This document shows positions 38,801-46,771 of a stretch of 64,000 nt of DNA, piece by piece; the stretch's first letter is position 1; each line of letters opens with the position of its first letter. This DNA is from Hyalangium versicolor. Its GTDB lineage: Bacteria; Myxococcota; Myxococcia; Myxococcales; Myxococcaceae. Under the pieces are notes generated by a model. The model did not search any database. It was not told where the DNA came from and worked only from the letters and a program-made list of their open reading frames with translations. The position numbers were made by a program, and so were the translations under genes. The stretch lies in NCBI RefSeq assembly GCF_020103695.1, contig NZ_JAHXBF010000001.1:124001-188000 (forward strand), in the 5' to 3' direction.

Positions 38801-39367
38801 TCAGGGAGCGGTGACCGTCAGCTGCACCTCGGGGCACTGGAACGGCACGGAGCGGTGCTGGTCCAGGGGACGAGGCACCTCGGCCTGCTGGGTGGTGGCG
38901 TCCATCAGCGGGCCCCCGTAGGCGATGCGGTAGTTGCCCGGCTGCGAGAAGTCGTAGGCCAGCGACGCCTCGACCTTGATCTCGGCGGTGGTGCCCGCGG
39001 CCACGGTGGCGTAGTCGTTCACCGACGGATTGCCTCGCTTGATCATGGGCCCCTGGTAGAGCACCTCGGCGCCGTCGCGGGTGATCTCCAGGAACTTGCT
39101 GCGCGGCTCGCCCTCGAACGGTGAGCGCCACTTCAGCACGTACAGGGTCTCCGCCGTGGAGTTGGTGATCCGGAACGTCAGCACCACGGGCTCTCCGGCC
39201 TTCACGCTCGGAGGCGCGCTCAGCTCGCACTTCAGCGAGCCACCCGGCTTCGTGGCGTCCGTCTCCTGGGCGGCTGTCATGTCCGCTCCCTCCTTGTGTG
39301 CCGTACAGGCGCCGCTGCCGAGCGTCAGGCAGCACAGCGCGATCCAACCGACGTGTCCTCGAGTCAT
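38801..39367 (-). CDS. Lipoprotein homologous to the N-terminal domain of the adjacent protease
   Basis: 188 residues. The start at MTRGHVGWIALCCLTLGSGACT gives a lipoprotein signal (lipobox GSGAC). The mature part is one beta-sandwich domain: VVLTFRITNSTAETLYVLKW, FLEITRDGAEVLYQG and YDFSQPGNYRIAYGG. The same series (VTLTNVSGHAVRLLKR, FSVTRDGAAVAYIGR, YEFTQTGSYAIAYAE) forms the N-terminal region of the protease encoded just upstream, but here no catalytic domain follows. It is thus a stand-alone pro-domain-like protein. An inhibitor or self-protection role is inferred. It is separated from the protease gene by a terminator-like hairpin. Confidence 0.72.
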   Translation of the reverse strand: MTRGHVGWIALCCLTLGSGACTAHKEGADMTAAQETDATKPGGSLKCELSAPPSVKAGEPVVLTFRITNSTAETLYVLKWRSPFEGEPRSKFLEITRDGAEVLYQGPMIKRGNPSVNDYATVAAGTTAEIKVEASLAYDFSQPGNYRIAYGGPLMDATTQQAEVPRPLDQHRSVPFQCPEVQLTVTAP

Positions 39368-39389
39368 GAAGTGAGTCCCTTGAAATGAA

Positions 39390-39418
39390 GAAGGCGAGGG
39401 CATTTCGCCCCCGCCTTC
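39390..39418 (-). terminator. Terminator between the protease and pro-domain-like genes
   Basis: GAAGGCGAGGGC (39390-39401) and GCCCCCGCCTTC (39407-39418) form a 12-base stem with one mismatch and a 5-base loop. On the minus strand the stem is followed by TTCATTTC. It lies 26 bases after the protease stop and 22 bases before the next gene's ATG, so only part of the transcripts may reach the second gene. Confidence 0.75.
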
Positions 39419-39444
39419 CTTACTTCAAGTCCTGCCGCGCCTGA

Positions 39445-40530
39445 TCAGTTCTGCGCGGGAGTGTTCTCGGCGAAGTACTCGTGGCTGTCCGCGTTGTCCC
39501 GCGCATTGGTGGGGTTGGACTTGGCCAGGCTCTTGGCCGCGCTCTGGCCGTAGGCCCAGTCATCCGTGCCCGCCACCACGGTGAAGTGGCTCATCTCGTG
39601 GACCAGCGTGCCGGCCTTCGAGTCCGTGCCCGTGGTGGGCGCGCTCCAGAAGGCGTTGCACACGTAGATCTTGTACGGCTGGTTCGCGTACACGTAGGCG
39701 TAGGCGCTGTCCGTGCAGGCGCAGCTGACGACCACCGACTGGTTGTTGAAGGCGCTGCTGATGGACGAGAAGTGGCTCTTGATCGTGCTCCAGCCGGAGC
39801 TCGAGTAGGTGCCGAACCACGTGGTGTAGCGCGCCGTGCCGCTCGGGGTGGTGTTGGTCAGGTAGCTCAGCGCGTTGGTCGCGTACGTCTTCGCGCCGCT
39901 GAAGCCCGAGCTGACGCCCGAGGCCTGGCTGGTGGTGCAGCCCGTGGTGGACAGGGCGAAGTCGGACACCACGCGCTCACCGGACTCCTCGGGCAGCGTG
40001 TTGGCGCGGCCCTCGACCCACACGTTCACGCTGTTGGACGTGAACTGCGCGGTGCCCTCGTGGTTCGCCTCGGCGTAGGCGATGGCGTAGCTGCCCGTCT
40101 GCGTGAACTCGTAGATGCCAGACAGGCTCACCGTCCGGGTGACGCTCTCGCCGGCGCCCAGGGTCAGGAAGTCCTCGGCCTGCGGGGCCGCCCACTTGTA
40201 GTGACGGCCGATGTAGGCCACCGCCGCGCCGTCGCGCGTCACGGAGAACAGTTCGTTCTTGATGCCGTCCACCGGCGTGTTGCGCTTGAGCAGGCGCACC
40301 GCGTGGCCCGACACGTTGGTGAGGGTGACCGTCACCTGCACGTCGTCCTTGGCGGCCAGGGACGAGGTGCCCACGGAGACCTTCACAGATACCTCGCCCG
40401 CGGTGGCCTCAGGGGCGCTGACATCGAGCGAGTCACCGGACTGCTGCTCCGGGGCACCGCAGGCACTCAGCAGGGAGATACCGACAACTCCTCCAACCAG
40501 CCAACGCAGATGACGAGGGGTCTTCGACAC
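39445..40530 (-). CDS. Aspzincin (M35-like) metalloprotease with N-terminal beta domain
   Basis: 361 residues from GTG 40530 (GGAAG 6-10 bases upstream), giving a lipoprotein-type signal (LVGGVVGISLLSACG, Cys 24). Residues about 45-165 are a beta-sandwich pro-domain-like region. The C-terminal domain (about 190-361) has the zinc motif HEMSH (311-315) followed by AGTDDWAYG, the GTxD motif that defines aspzincins, and ends in the family-like ADSHEYFAEN. It resembles peptidyl-Lys metalloendopeptidases. Probably secreted and activated by removal of the N-terminal part. A longer frame to 40593 is rejected because it moves the lipobox inward. A TATAAC box lies upstream (40605-40610). Confidence 0.85.
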   Translation of the reverse strand: MSKTPRHLRWLVGGVVGISLLSACGAPEQQSGDSLDVSAPEATAGEVSVKVSVGTSSLAAKDDVQVTVTLTNVSGHAVRLLKRNTPVDGIKNELFSVTRDGAAVAYIGRHYKWAAPQAEDFLTLGAGESVTRTVSLSGIYEFTQTGSYAIAYAEANHEGTAQFTSNSVNVWVEGRANTLPEESGERVVSDFALSTTGCTTSQASGVSSGFSGAKTYATNALSYLTNTTPSGTARYTTWFGTYSSSGWSTIKSHFSSISSAFNNQSVVVSCACTDSAYAYVYANQPYKIYVCNAFWSAPTTGTDSKAGTLVHEMSHFTVVAGTDDWAYGQSAAKSLAKSNPTNARDNADSHEYFAENTPAQN

Positions 40531-40577
40531 GGGGGACTTCCTTTCGTGGGGGATCAGCGAAAAACGCTTCTCACCCC

Positions 40578-40610
40578 GTGGCCGCTCGGCCACAGGGCAA
40601 GCGCGTTATA
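40578..40610 (-). promoter_or_regulatory. Possible promoter and leader hairpin of the aspzincin gene
   Basis: On the minus strand TATAAC (40610-40605) matches the sigma-70 -10 box at 5 of 6 positions, without a clear -35. GTGGCCG (40578-40584) and CGGCCAC (40587-40593) form a short dyad in the leader, about 50 bases before the GTG start. Function is inferred. Confidence 0.35.
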
Positions 40611-40694
40611 AGCCAATTCCATGGATTCGGGAAATTAAGAAGTATTTCCCAAGAACCCAGTTTCCCCGGAAGGAAGGGGTAAAAACCGACCCGC

Positions 40695-42056
40695 TCAGCT
40701 GACGCGCGGCTGCGCGGAAGGAGCCACCGGGTAGCGGCCGGCGCGGCCGAACGGCTGATCGAAGAGGTGCGGGTCGGACTGGCGCGAGCGGAACAGGTCA
40801 ACGATGTAGTTCATGCGCTGATCCAGCTTGCTCCAGTCCTTGGCGCCGGTGTTCTTCAGGCTGTCCTGGGACTTGTCCAGGCGGGACAGCAGCTGCTTCA
40901 GCTCCGGGCTCTCGATGGAGCGCAGATCCTTGGGGAAGATGTCCTTGGCGAACTCCGGAGGCGGGGGCAGATCGTTGCCCAGCTTGAGCGCGCCACCGGG
41001 GACGGCCAGCTTCATCATGTGCTCGGTGGAGAAGCGGCGGAACAGACCGGCCATGGCATCCACCAGCGGGTTGACGACGGCGTCCACCGCGCCCGTGCGC
41101 TTGAGCAGCTGCGCGGCCTGCTTGGCTCCGAAGGGGAGCCCCTGGATGCCCGCGTCGATGGTCTGGTCGAGGATCTTCTTGAAGGTGTCCTTCACCGGGC
41201 TGTTGAGGGCCTTCTCGATGAAGGGCTGGAGCTGCGTCTGCTCGTGCAGGCCGATCTTGTCGTTGGCCAGGAGCATCATCTCGGCCTTCTTGTTCGGATC
41301 CTTCTCGAACATGGCCTGGGCGTAGGTGCCGAAGGCTTCCTTGAGCAGCGGCTTGTCCGCGGGGAACTTCGCCAGGTAGGCGTCCACCTTGGCCTTGTCG
41401 AACTGGGTGTCGTTCTGGAAGGTGTCGACGAAGCGGGCGAACTCCTGGCCCACTTCGCGGAAGACGAACTGGTTGCCGTCCGCGATGGCCTTGCTCACGT
41501 TGTTGAGCGCCTCGTTGGCGCCGGCCACCATGTCGCCGATGGGCAGCGCGGGCAGCCCCAGCTTGCGCAGCACATCATCCGCCTTGGAGATGGCCTCGCC
41601 CACCGGGCCCGAGCCCTTGATGGCGTCCATGAGGAACTTGGGCAGATCCTCCTGGCGGATGCTGGTGCCGGCCTGTTTCGAGGCCCACGTGGCGAAGGTG
41701 GACCAGTTGGCGTTCTCCTTGCCCAGCATCTCGCCCAGTGCGTTGGACAAGTCGTGGTAGCCCTGGGTGATGGCGTAGTTGCGCGCCACCGGATCCTTCA
41801 TGTCGGCGATGGCCTTGACGTCCGCCACGCTCGGGAAGCTGCCCGGGGCCACGCGCGAGGGCTGCAGCGCGATCGCCGCGCTGCCCAGAGCCTCGGCGCT
41901 CGGGGCCTTCTTGGCCTTCGAGTCGAACAAGGAGGCTCCGCCGTCCAGCGCGCGGGCCTGGGGCTTGAGCTCGTTGCGGGGCTGCGCCTTGGGCGTCTCG
42001 CGCGCGGCGTCGGTGCGGGTGGTCGTCGGGCGCGTATCGGTTCGGGAAGTCTTCAT
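40695..42056 (-). CDS. Hypothetical protein with Thr/Arg-rich N-terminus
   Basis: 453 residues. The first 80 residues are disordered and rich in Thr, Arg, Ala and Pro, with no signal peptide. The remaining 370 residues are mainly helical and contain a well-conserved-looking block, ANWSTFATWASKQAGTSIR, near residues 115-133, then further helices (GYHDLSNALGEMLG, KKILDQTIDAGIQGLPFG). I do not recognise the family and no enzyme motif is visible. The start is set at MKTSRTDTRP because an upstream frame to 42095 crosses the 12-base dyad. The dyad 15 bases before the ATG suggests tight control. It follows the CBS gene but is separated from it by a terminator. Confidence 0.7.
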   Translation of the reverse strand: MKTSRTDTRPTTTRTDAARETPKAQPRNELKPQARALDGGASLFDSKAKKAPSAEALGSAAIALQPSRVAPGSFPSVADVKAIADMKDPVARNYAITQGYHDLSNALGEMLGKENANWSTFATWASKQAGTSIRQEDLPKFLMDAIKGSGPVGEAISKADDVLRKLGLPALPIGDMVAGANEALNNVSKAIADGNQFVFREVGQEFARFVDTFQNDTQFDKAKVDAYLAKFPADKPLLKEAFGTYAQAMFEKDPNKKAEMMLLANDKIGLHEQTQLQPFIEKALNSPVKDTFKKILDQTIDAGIQGLPFGAKQAAQLLKRTGAVDAVVNPLVDAMAGLFRRFSTEHMMKLAVPGGALKLGNDLPPPPEFAKDIFPKDLRSIESPELKQLLSRLDKSQDSLKNTGAKDWSKLDQRMNYIVDLFRSRQSDPHLFDQPFGRAGRYPVAPSAQPRVS

Positions 42057-42071
42057 GGTGGCGGAATTATC

Positions 42072-42107
42072 GGCTGATCTGGAAAAAAGTTGCACTCCAG
42101 ATCAGCC
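42072..42107. promoter_or_regulatory. Perfect 12-base inverted repeat before the unknown gene at 40695
   Basis: GGCTGATCTGGA (42072-42083) is mirrored without mismatch by TCCAGATCAGCC (42096-42107), spacer 12 bases. It ends 15 bases from the ATG on the minus strand, so it could be a repressor operator or a leader hairpin hiding the ribosome site. No Shine-Dalgarno is seen between it and the start. Confidence 0.7.
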
Positions 42108-42118
42108 CCGCCAGAACC

Positions 42119-42141
42119 GAAAAAGCCTAGGGGAAACCCCT
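42119..42141 (-). terminator. Rho-independent terminator after the CBS gene
   Basis: On the minus strand AGGGG TTT CCCCT (42141-42129) forms a compact hairpin followed by AGGCTTTTTC (T-run at 42124-42120). It lies 17 bases past the CBS stop, ahead of the dyad of the next gene. Confidence 0.7.
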
Positions 42142-42158
42142 GGTTCCAACGTCCGAGG

Positions 42159-42584
42159 TCAGGCGCGGACCTCGCGTTCGCTGACCTGCCGGAGCGTCTC
42201 CAGGGCGTGCGCTCCATCCACGTGTTGGGCGATGTCCGAGAGGCTGATGATGCCGACCAGGCGGCTGCTGTCGTCCAGGCACATGATGCGCGACTTGTGC
42301 TTCTGGGCCATGAGCTGCTCGGCCCTCTCGATGCCGTCCTGAGGGCGGCAGGAGACGACTTCCCGCGTCATGATGGTCTCCACGGGGGTGTTCGTCGGCT
42401 TCTTGCCGGCGAGGACGCGGACGACGATGTCCCGGTCCGTCAGGGTCCCGAGCACCTTGCCCGAGGTGTCACAGACGGGCAGGAAGCCGATGTTCTGGTC
42501 CCGCATCCTCAGGGCGGCGGCTTCCACCGTGTCCCGGGGAGACAGACACTCGATGTCGCGCTTCATGATTTCTTCACACCGCAT
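42159..42584 (-). CDS. Tandem CBS-domain protein
   Basis: 141 residues made of two CBS domains: CEEIMKRDIECLSPRDTVEA with FLPVCDTSGKVLGTLTDRDI, and ETIMTREVVSCRPQDGIERA with RLVGIISLSDIAQ. A Bateman pair of this kind binds adenosyl compounds such as AMP or ATP and usually regulates a partner. No enzyme or channel is fused. The start is supported by AGGAGG 5 bases upstream. It stands alone, with a 227-base non-coding leader and a terminator. Such stand-alone CBS proteins are common in myxobacteria and function is generally unknown. Confidence 0.92.
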   Translation of the reverse strand: MRCEEIMKRDIECLSPRDTVEAAALRMRDQNIGFLPVCDTSGKVLGTLTDRDIVVRVLAGKKPTNTPVETIMTREVVSCRPQDGIERAEQLMAQKHKSRIMCLDDSSRLVGIISLSDIAQHVDGAHALETLRQVSEREVRA

Positions 42585-42718
42585 GACGACCTCCTGCTGC
42601 GAGAAAGGAGGCCGGAACGTAGGTGCGGGGCGAGTGCAAGCATCCTGTCCCGCCGGGTGAAGCGCATGTCTCCGCCGGACAACCGCTGGGGCTCCCCGCT
42701 GTCGGCAGCTTGGGGCCG

Positions 42719-42743
42719 AACCTGTCCAACAAGCATACAGGTT
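42719..42743. promoter_or_regulatory. Inverted repeat in the leader of the CBS gene
   Basis: AACCTGT (42719-42725) and ACAGGTT (42737-42743) are a perfect 7-base dyad with 11 bases between them, about 135 bases upstream of the CBS start. Nothing else is seen in 42585-42811; no open frame there has support. Confidence 0.3.
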
Positions 42744-42811
42744 GGCGCAATCCGCGCCCGACAGGGCCCCTCCTCTACGTTCGCTCAAGGAACCCGGGGA
42801 CTCGAGCGCGG

Positions 42812-43270
42812 CTACTCGCCCTCGCGCACGCCGATGGCGAGCTGCGCCAGGCCCGCCTTCTTCGCCATCTCCATGACAGCCACCACGGTGCCGTGCGGCA
42901 CGCCCTCGTCCGCCTGGACGATCACGAGCGTGTCCGGGTTCTCACCCTTCGCCTTGTCGAAGGCGGCCTTCAGCTCGTCCTGGGTGACGACGTTGCCGCC
43001 CAGCACGTACCGCCCATCCGCCAGCACTGCCACCGAGAGGTCCGTGGATCGCGCCGTCACGTCCGTGGCGCCGCCCTTCGGCAGGTTCACCTTCAGGCCC
43101 GCCTTGGCTCCGCCACCCGGACCCTGCTGGACGATCACCGTGCTCGTCACCATGAAGATGATCAGCAGCACGAGGAAGATGTCCGTGAGCGGAGTGATGT
43201 TGATCTCCGCGAAGACGCCCTCGTCTCCCTCGTCGCCGTCCCGGTTCCCCGGAGTCTTGCCCATCGCCAT
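42812..43270 (-). CDS. ExbD/TolR-type biopolymer transport protein
   Basis: 152 residues. An acidic N-terminus (GNRDGDEGDEGVFAEINITP) precedes a single membrane helix with the essential Asp in PLTDIFLVLLIIFMVTST, then a periplasmic ExbD domain with LADGRYVLGGN. It uses the proton gradient together with an ExbB/TolQ partner, which is the next gene upstream (15 bases apart). No TonB gene is nearby. Whether the pair serves TonB-type uptake, Tol envelope maintenance or a motility/gliding complex cannot be decided; myxobacteria use such pairs for several purposes. Confidence 0.93.
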   Translation of the reverse strand: MAMGKTPGNRDGDEGDEGVFAEINITPLTDIFLVLLIIFMVTSTVIVQQGPGGGAKAGLKVNLPKGGATDVTARSTDLSVAVLADGRYVLGGNVVTQDELKAAFDKAKGENPDTLVIVQADEGVPHGTVVAVMEMAKKAGLAQLAIGVREGE

Positions 43271-43285
43271 CGGTGGAACCTCCGC

Positions 43286-43990
43286 TCAGGCGTGCGAGGC
43301 GTCGCCGCGAGCCGTCGCCTCGGGAGCAGGCGCGGCCGGAGCCGGTGGAGTGGGGCGCTCCTTCAGCAGCTCCACGAACTCATCGCCCATCAGCCGCAGC
43401 TCCACCAGCACCCGAGACAGCCGCGCCTGGAAGTAGTTGTAGAAGACCATCGCCTGCACGGCCACCAGGATGCCCACCGCCGTGGCCACCAGCGCCTCGG
43501 AGATGCCCGTCATCACCGCCGCCGTGCCGCCCGTACCGCCCGCATCCACGTCCAGGCCCAGGTCCTTGAAGGACTTCATGATGCCCGCCACCGTGCCGAA
43601 CAGGCCCACGAAGGGAGTGATCGATCCAATGGTCGCCAGGACCCACAGGTTGCGCCGCAGCTTCAGGCCCACCTGCGCCCGCTCGCGCTCGACGGCCGAC
43701 TCCACGCCGCCCCCGTTCAGCTTCACCCGCTCCATCCGGTCGAACCCGGCCAGGAAGATGTCCGCCGCGACGGCGTCCGAGCGCTCGGCGGCAGTCCGGG
43801 CCGCCGCCACGTCCCCGCGCAGCAGGTGCTTCTGGACCGTCTCGCCGAGGGTCCGGGAGCGCTCGCTCACCCCCCAGAGGGCAATGAGACGCTCGATGGC
43901 CACCCCCAGCGCCACGACGGAGGCCAGCAGGAGGATGGCGAGGGTGACCCCGCCCAGGCGCAGATAGTGGAGAAGTTCGTTCAAGCTCAT
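43286..43990 (-). CDS. ExbB/TolQ-type proton channel protein
   Basis: 234 residues with three membrane helices. The first (YLRLGGVTLAILLLASVVAL) is near the N-terminus, and the second and third include IGSITPFVGLFGTVAGIM, the family hallmark, and ALVATAVGILVAVQAMVFYN. It forms the stator channel with the ExbD-like product of the following gene. It starts 43 bases from the divergent LolB-like lipoprotein gene. Last residues are Pro/Ala-rich. Confidence 0.93.
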   Translation of the reverse strand: MSLNELLHYLRLGGVTLAILLLASVVALGVAIERLIALWGVSERSRTLGETVQKHLLRGDVAAARTAAERSDAVAADIFLAGFDRMERVKLNGGGVESAVERERAQVGLKLRRNLWVLATIGSITPFVGLFGTVAGIMKSFKDLGLDVDAGGTGGTAAVMTGISEALVATAVGILVAVQAMVFYNYFQARLSRVLVELRLMGDEFVELLKERPTPPAPAAPAPEATARGDASHA

Positions 43991-44033
43991 GGAATGGTGG
44001 CCAAGCGGCTCGGCGAGGACCGAGACTTAAGCC

Positions 44034-44861
44034 ATGAACCGCGCAGCTGCAGCAATCTTCCTGGTCCTTGTCTGTTCCGGTTGTCCCCACCGCATCGAGT
44101 TCGGTCCCGAGGGACCCATCGAAGACCCGGAAAAGCTCTATCAGCTGGTGACCCAGGCCCAGCAGAACCTGGTGACAATCCAGGGAGACGCCAAGCTGCA
44201 CGTCAGCTCTCCCCAGGGCAGTGGCACCCTCTCGGTGTTCCTGGCCATCTCCCGGCCGAGCCTCCTGCACATGGAGACCTTTGACTTCTTCAACCGTCCG
44301 GTGGCCGCGCTGGTGTCGGACGGCCAACGCTTCGGGCTGTACCAGACGGACGGCAACGTCTTCTACCAGGGCCCCGCAAGCCCCGAGAACGTCTCGCGCT
44401 TCCTGCCGGTGGTGCTGCCGAGCGAGGAGCTGGTGGCCGTGATGCTCGGGCAGGTGGCCTTCATCCCCCCCGAGCGCAAGACGCTCACCCTGGATCGGGA
44501 CGAGGGCGTCTACGTCCTCAAGCTCTTCCGAGGCCCCGTCACCCAGACGCTCTACGTGCATACCCGGTATCACCGGGTGGTCCGCAGCGAGGTGCGCGGC
44601 ATTCCCGCGTACGATCTGGCCTTCGGCAACTTCAAGGAGCAGGGCTCCGTGGTCTTTCCCAAGGAGGTGAAGCTCCTGGCCGAGGCGGCCCAGACGGAGC
44701 TGCGCCTGCGCTACAGTGATGTGGCGCTCAACGGGCCTCCGGACCTGACCCTCTTCGAGCTGGCTCCCCCCGAGGGTGCTCGGGTGGTGGAGGTGGACGC
44801 CCAGGGGAAGGAAGTGGGCCCGGGGCCTGCTCCCTCGCCCTCCGGACCGCCCGGCTCCTGA
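44034..44861 (+). CDS. LolB/DUF4292-like lipoprotein
   Basis: 275 residues. The lipoprotein signal is MNRAAAAIFLVLVCSGC (lipobox VCSGC). The mature part begins with a helix (DPEKLYQLVTQAQQNLVTIQ) and continues as a beta half-barrel (AKLHVSSPQGSGTLSVFLAI, LVSDGQRFGLYQTDGNVFYQ), the layout of LolA/LolB-like and DUF4292 proteins that carry or receive lipoproteins or lipids. The C-terminal 30 residues are Pro/Gly-rich. It is followed at 90 bases by the first MshEN-type gene and divergent from exbB. A role in outer-membrane lipoprotein handling is inferred from fold resemblance. Confidence 0.8.
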   Translation: MNRAAAAIFLVLVCSGCPHRIEFGPEGPIEDPEKLYQLVTQAQQNLVTIQGDAKLHVSSPQGSGTLSVFLAISRPSLLHMETFDFFNRPVAALVSDGQRFGLYQTDGNVFYQGPASPENVSRFLPVVLPSEELVAVMLGQVAFIPPERKTLTLDRDEGVYVLKLFRGPVTQTLYVHTRYHRVVRSEVRGIPAYDLAFGNFKEQGSVVFPKEVKLLAEAAQTELRLRYSDVALNGPPDLTLFELAPPEGARVVEVDAQGKEVGPGPAPSPSGPPGS

Positions 44862-44950
44862 ATTCTGCGGCGGGAAATGCCCTGCAAACGCAAATCTCGG
44901 TCTAAAATGGGCCCCTTACGGGGACTGTCGGGTTTCCCCCCGGATGCGAC

Positions 44951-45718
44951 ATGGCACAGATCAAGCTCGGTGAACTGCTGATCAAAGCGAACGTGCTTCA
45001 GGAGAGCCAGCTCAAAGCGGCCCTCGCGGAGCAGGCGAAGTGGGGAGGTAAGCTGGGAGAGATCCTGGTCCGGATGAGCCTCGTGTCCGAGGACATCCTG
45101 GTCCGGGCCCTGTCCAAGCAGCTCAACATCCCGGCCGTGAACCTGGACGCCGTCCAGACACTCCCTCCGCACGTTCGCTCCAAGGTCCCGCCGCAGACGG
45201 CTCGGGACTTCTCCGTGCTCCCGCTGCAGCTGCGTGACGATGGCAAGACGCTGGTTGTCGCCGTCGCGGACCCGCTCAACGTGCGCCACCTGGACGAACT
45301 GCGCGCCATCACCAAGTGCCGCATCGTGCCCAACGTGGCCGGGCGCACCTCGATTGCCCGCGCCTACGCCCGGCTCTACGAGGAGAACGCGGAGCTGGCC
45401 GACGCGGACACCAACTTCAAGGTGATGGATGCGCACGGCCGCACGGTCATCAAGAACATGAAGGACGGCTCGGTGCAGCAGGTGTCGGCCCCGCCCCGGC
45501 CTGCTCCGGTGGGGGGAGGCGCCCCTGCGCCCGCGCGCCCCTCCGTCTCGGATGTACCCTCGGTGAAGCCCGCGGCCTCGGGCAATCCCTCTGAGTTGCT
45601 GAAGACCGTCGAGGAGGTCCAGCGCAAGGAAGTGGCGGCCCTCAAGGCCATGGTGGAGCTGCTCATCGAGAAGGGTGTGTTCACGCGCGAGGAGTACCTC
45701 GCCAAGGTGAAGCGGTAA
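44951..45718 (+). CDS. MshEN/GspE-N domain protein 1
   Basis: 255 residues. The N-terminus has two tandem 24-residue motifs of the MshEN type, KLGELLIKANVLQESQLKAA and KLGEILVRMSLVSEDILVRA, each ending in AL..Q. In other proteins this module binds cyclic di-GMP. A GspE/PilB N-terminal-like alpha/beta part (about 60-150, with LPLQLRDDGKTLVVAVADPL) follows, then a Pro/Ala linker and a short helical C-terminal segment (ALKAMVELLIEKGVFTREEY). No ATPase domain is present. The next gene encodes a related protein with the same three parts, 5 bases away. A free-standing c-di-GMP effector or assembly factor is inferred. Confidence 0.82.
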   Translation: MAQIKLGELLIKANVLQESQLKAALAEQAKWGGKLGEILVRMSLVSEDILVRALSKQLNIPAVNLDAVQTLPPHVRSKVPPQTARDFSVLPLQLRDDGKTLVVAVADPLNVRHLDELRAITKCRIVPNVAGRTSIARAYARLYEENAELADADTNFKVMDAHGRTVIKNMKDGSVQQVSAPPRPAPVGGGAPAPARPSVSDVPSVKPAASGNPSELLKTVEEVQRKEVAALKAMVELLIEKGVFTREEYLAKVKR

Positions 45719-45723
45719 CATCC

Positions 45724-46728
45724 GTGGTCATGCGCAAGAAGATCGGCGAGTTGCTGGTCGAGGCTGGCTACGCGACGGACGCACAAGTGCGGACCGCGCT
45801 GGGCCAGAAGCGGTCCTATGGCCGCGGCCATCGGCTGGGCTCGGTGATGGTGTCCATGGGGATGATCACCCCCAAGCAGCTCGCGCGGGTGCTCGCCACG
45901 CAGTTCGATCTGCCCTTCGTGGAGCTGCCGGACATCCCTCACGATGTCGCGACGCTGCTGGCGATCGACTTCCAGTCCGAGCACCGCATCGTCCCGTTCA
46001 AGCTCGAGCAGGAGGGCAAGAACGAGCGGCTCCACGTGGCGGTGGAGGATCCGGGCGATCTCTCCCTGCTCGACGAGCTGCGCTTCCAGCTCCGCAAGAC
46101 GCTCCGCGTGTACGTGGCCGCGTCGGATGACATCGACAACGCGCTCATCCAGGCGCGCGGGGAGAAGCTGGACATCGTTCAGGCCGTGGCGGTGGACGAG
46201 GAGCACGGCGACGGCGGGATGAAGATCGAGCGCGGTTCACCCGTGGTGCAGGGCAACTGGGTGACCCACGACGAGGACACTCCGCCCATTCCCCGGCCGC
46301 GGCCTCCGCTGCTGACCCCGTCGCCGGCCACGCCGCCGCCTCCTCCCAAGGAGGCCGCCAACGACTTCATCGACGATCTGCTCGGGACGAAGAAGCGCCC
46401 GGCACAGCCTCCGCCTTCGCCGCAGCAGAAGCCTCCTCCACCGCCTCCCGAGGCGGCGGAGAGCCCCGACCAGCCGAAGGTGCCGGTCATCATGTTCGGC
46501 GGGGCTGCGAAGAACGTGAAGCCGCCCGAGCGCAACCTGCCGCCGAACTTCTCCGAGGAGGATCTGGCGGTGCTCGATGATCTCGAGCGCCTCTCGCAAG
46601 GCGAGGAGCCGGCTGCTCCCACGCAGAAGATCATGCCCGCGCAGATGGTGGCGGCCCTCGTCCGGCTGCTGATCAAGAAGCGGGTCATCCAGGAGGAGGA
46701 GTTCCTGGACGAGCTGTCCCGGAAGTGA
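45724..46728 (+). CDS. MshEN/GspE-N domain protein 2
   Basis: 334 residues (GTG 45724; ATG 45730 also possible). The same layout as its neighbour: two motifs [20 protein letters not shown] and [20 protein letters not shown], then [20 protein letters not shown], a long Pro-rich disordered linker (residues about 185-270, with repeated PPP) and the C-terminal helix [20 protein letters not shown]. Both proteins share this last LLIxKxVxxxEEx helix, probably a partner-binding tail. Translation is close-coupled. These could tether a secretion or pilus machine to c-di-GMP signalling; the partner is not evident. Confidence 0.82.
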   Translation: MVMRKKIGELLVEAGYATDAQVRTALGQKRSYGRGHRLGSVMVSMGMITPKQLARVLATQFDLPFVELPDIPHDVATLLAIDFQSEHRIVPFKLEQEGKNERLHVAVEDPGDLSLLDELRFQLRKTLRVYVAASDDIDNALIQARGEKLDIVQAVAVDEEHGDGGMKIERGSPVVQGNWVTHDEDTPPIPRPRPPLLTPSPATPPPPPKEAANDFIDDLLGTKKRPAQPPPSPQQKPPPPPPEAAESPDQPKVPVIMFGGAAKNVKPPERNLPPNFSEEDLAVLDDLERLSQGEEPAAPTQKIMPAQMVAALVRLLIKKRVIQEEEFLDELSRK

Positions 46729-46771
46729 GGGACGTGCCGGGAGGTTCCCGCTGCGTCCCGAGCCCCTGCCC

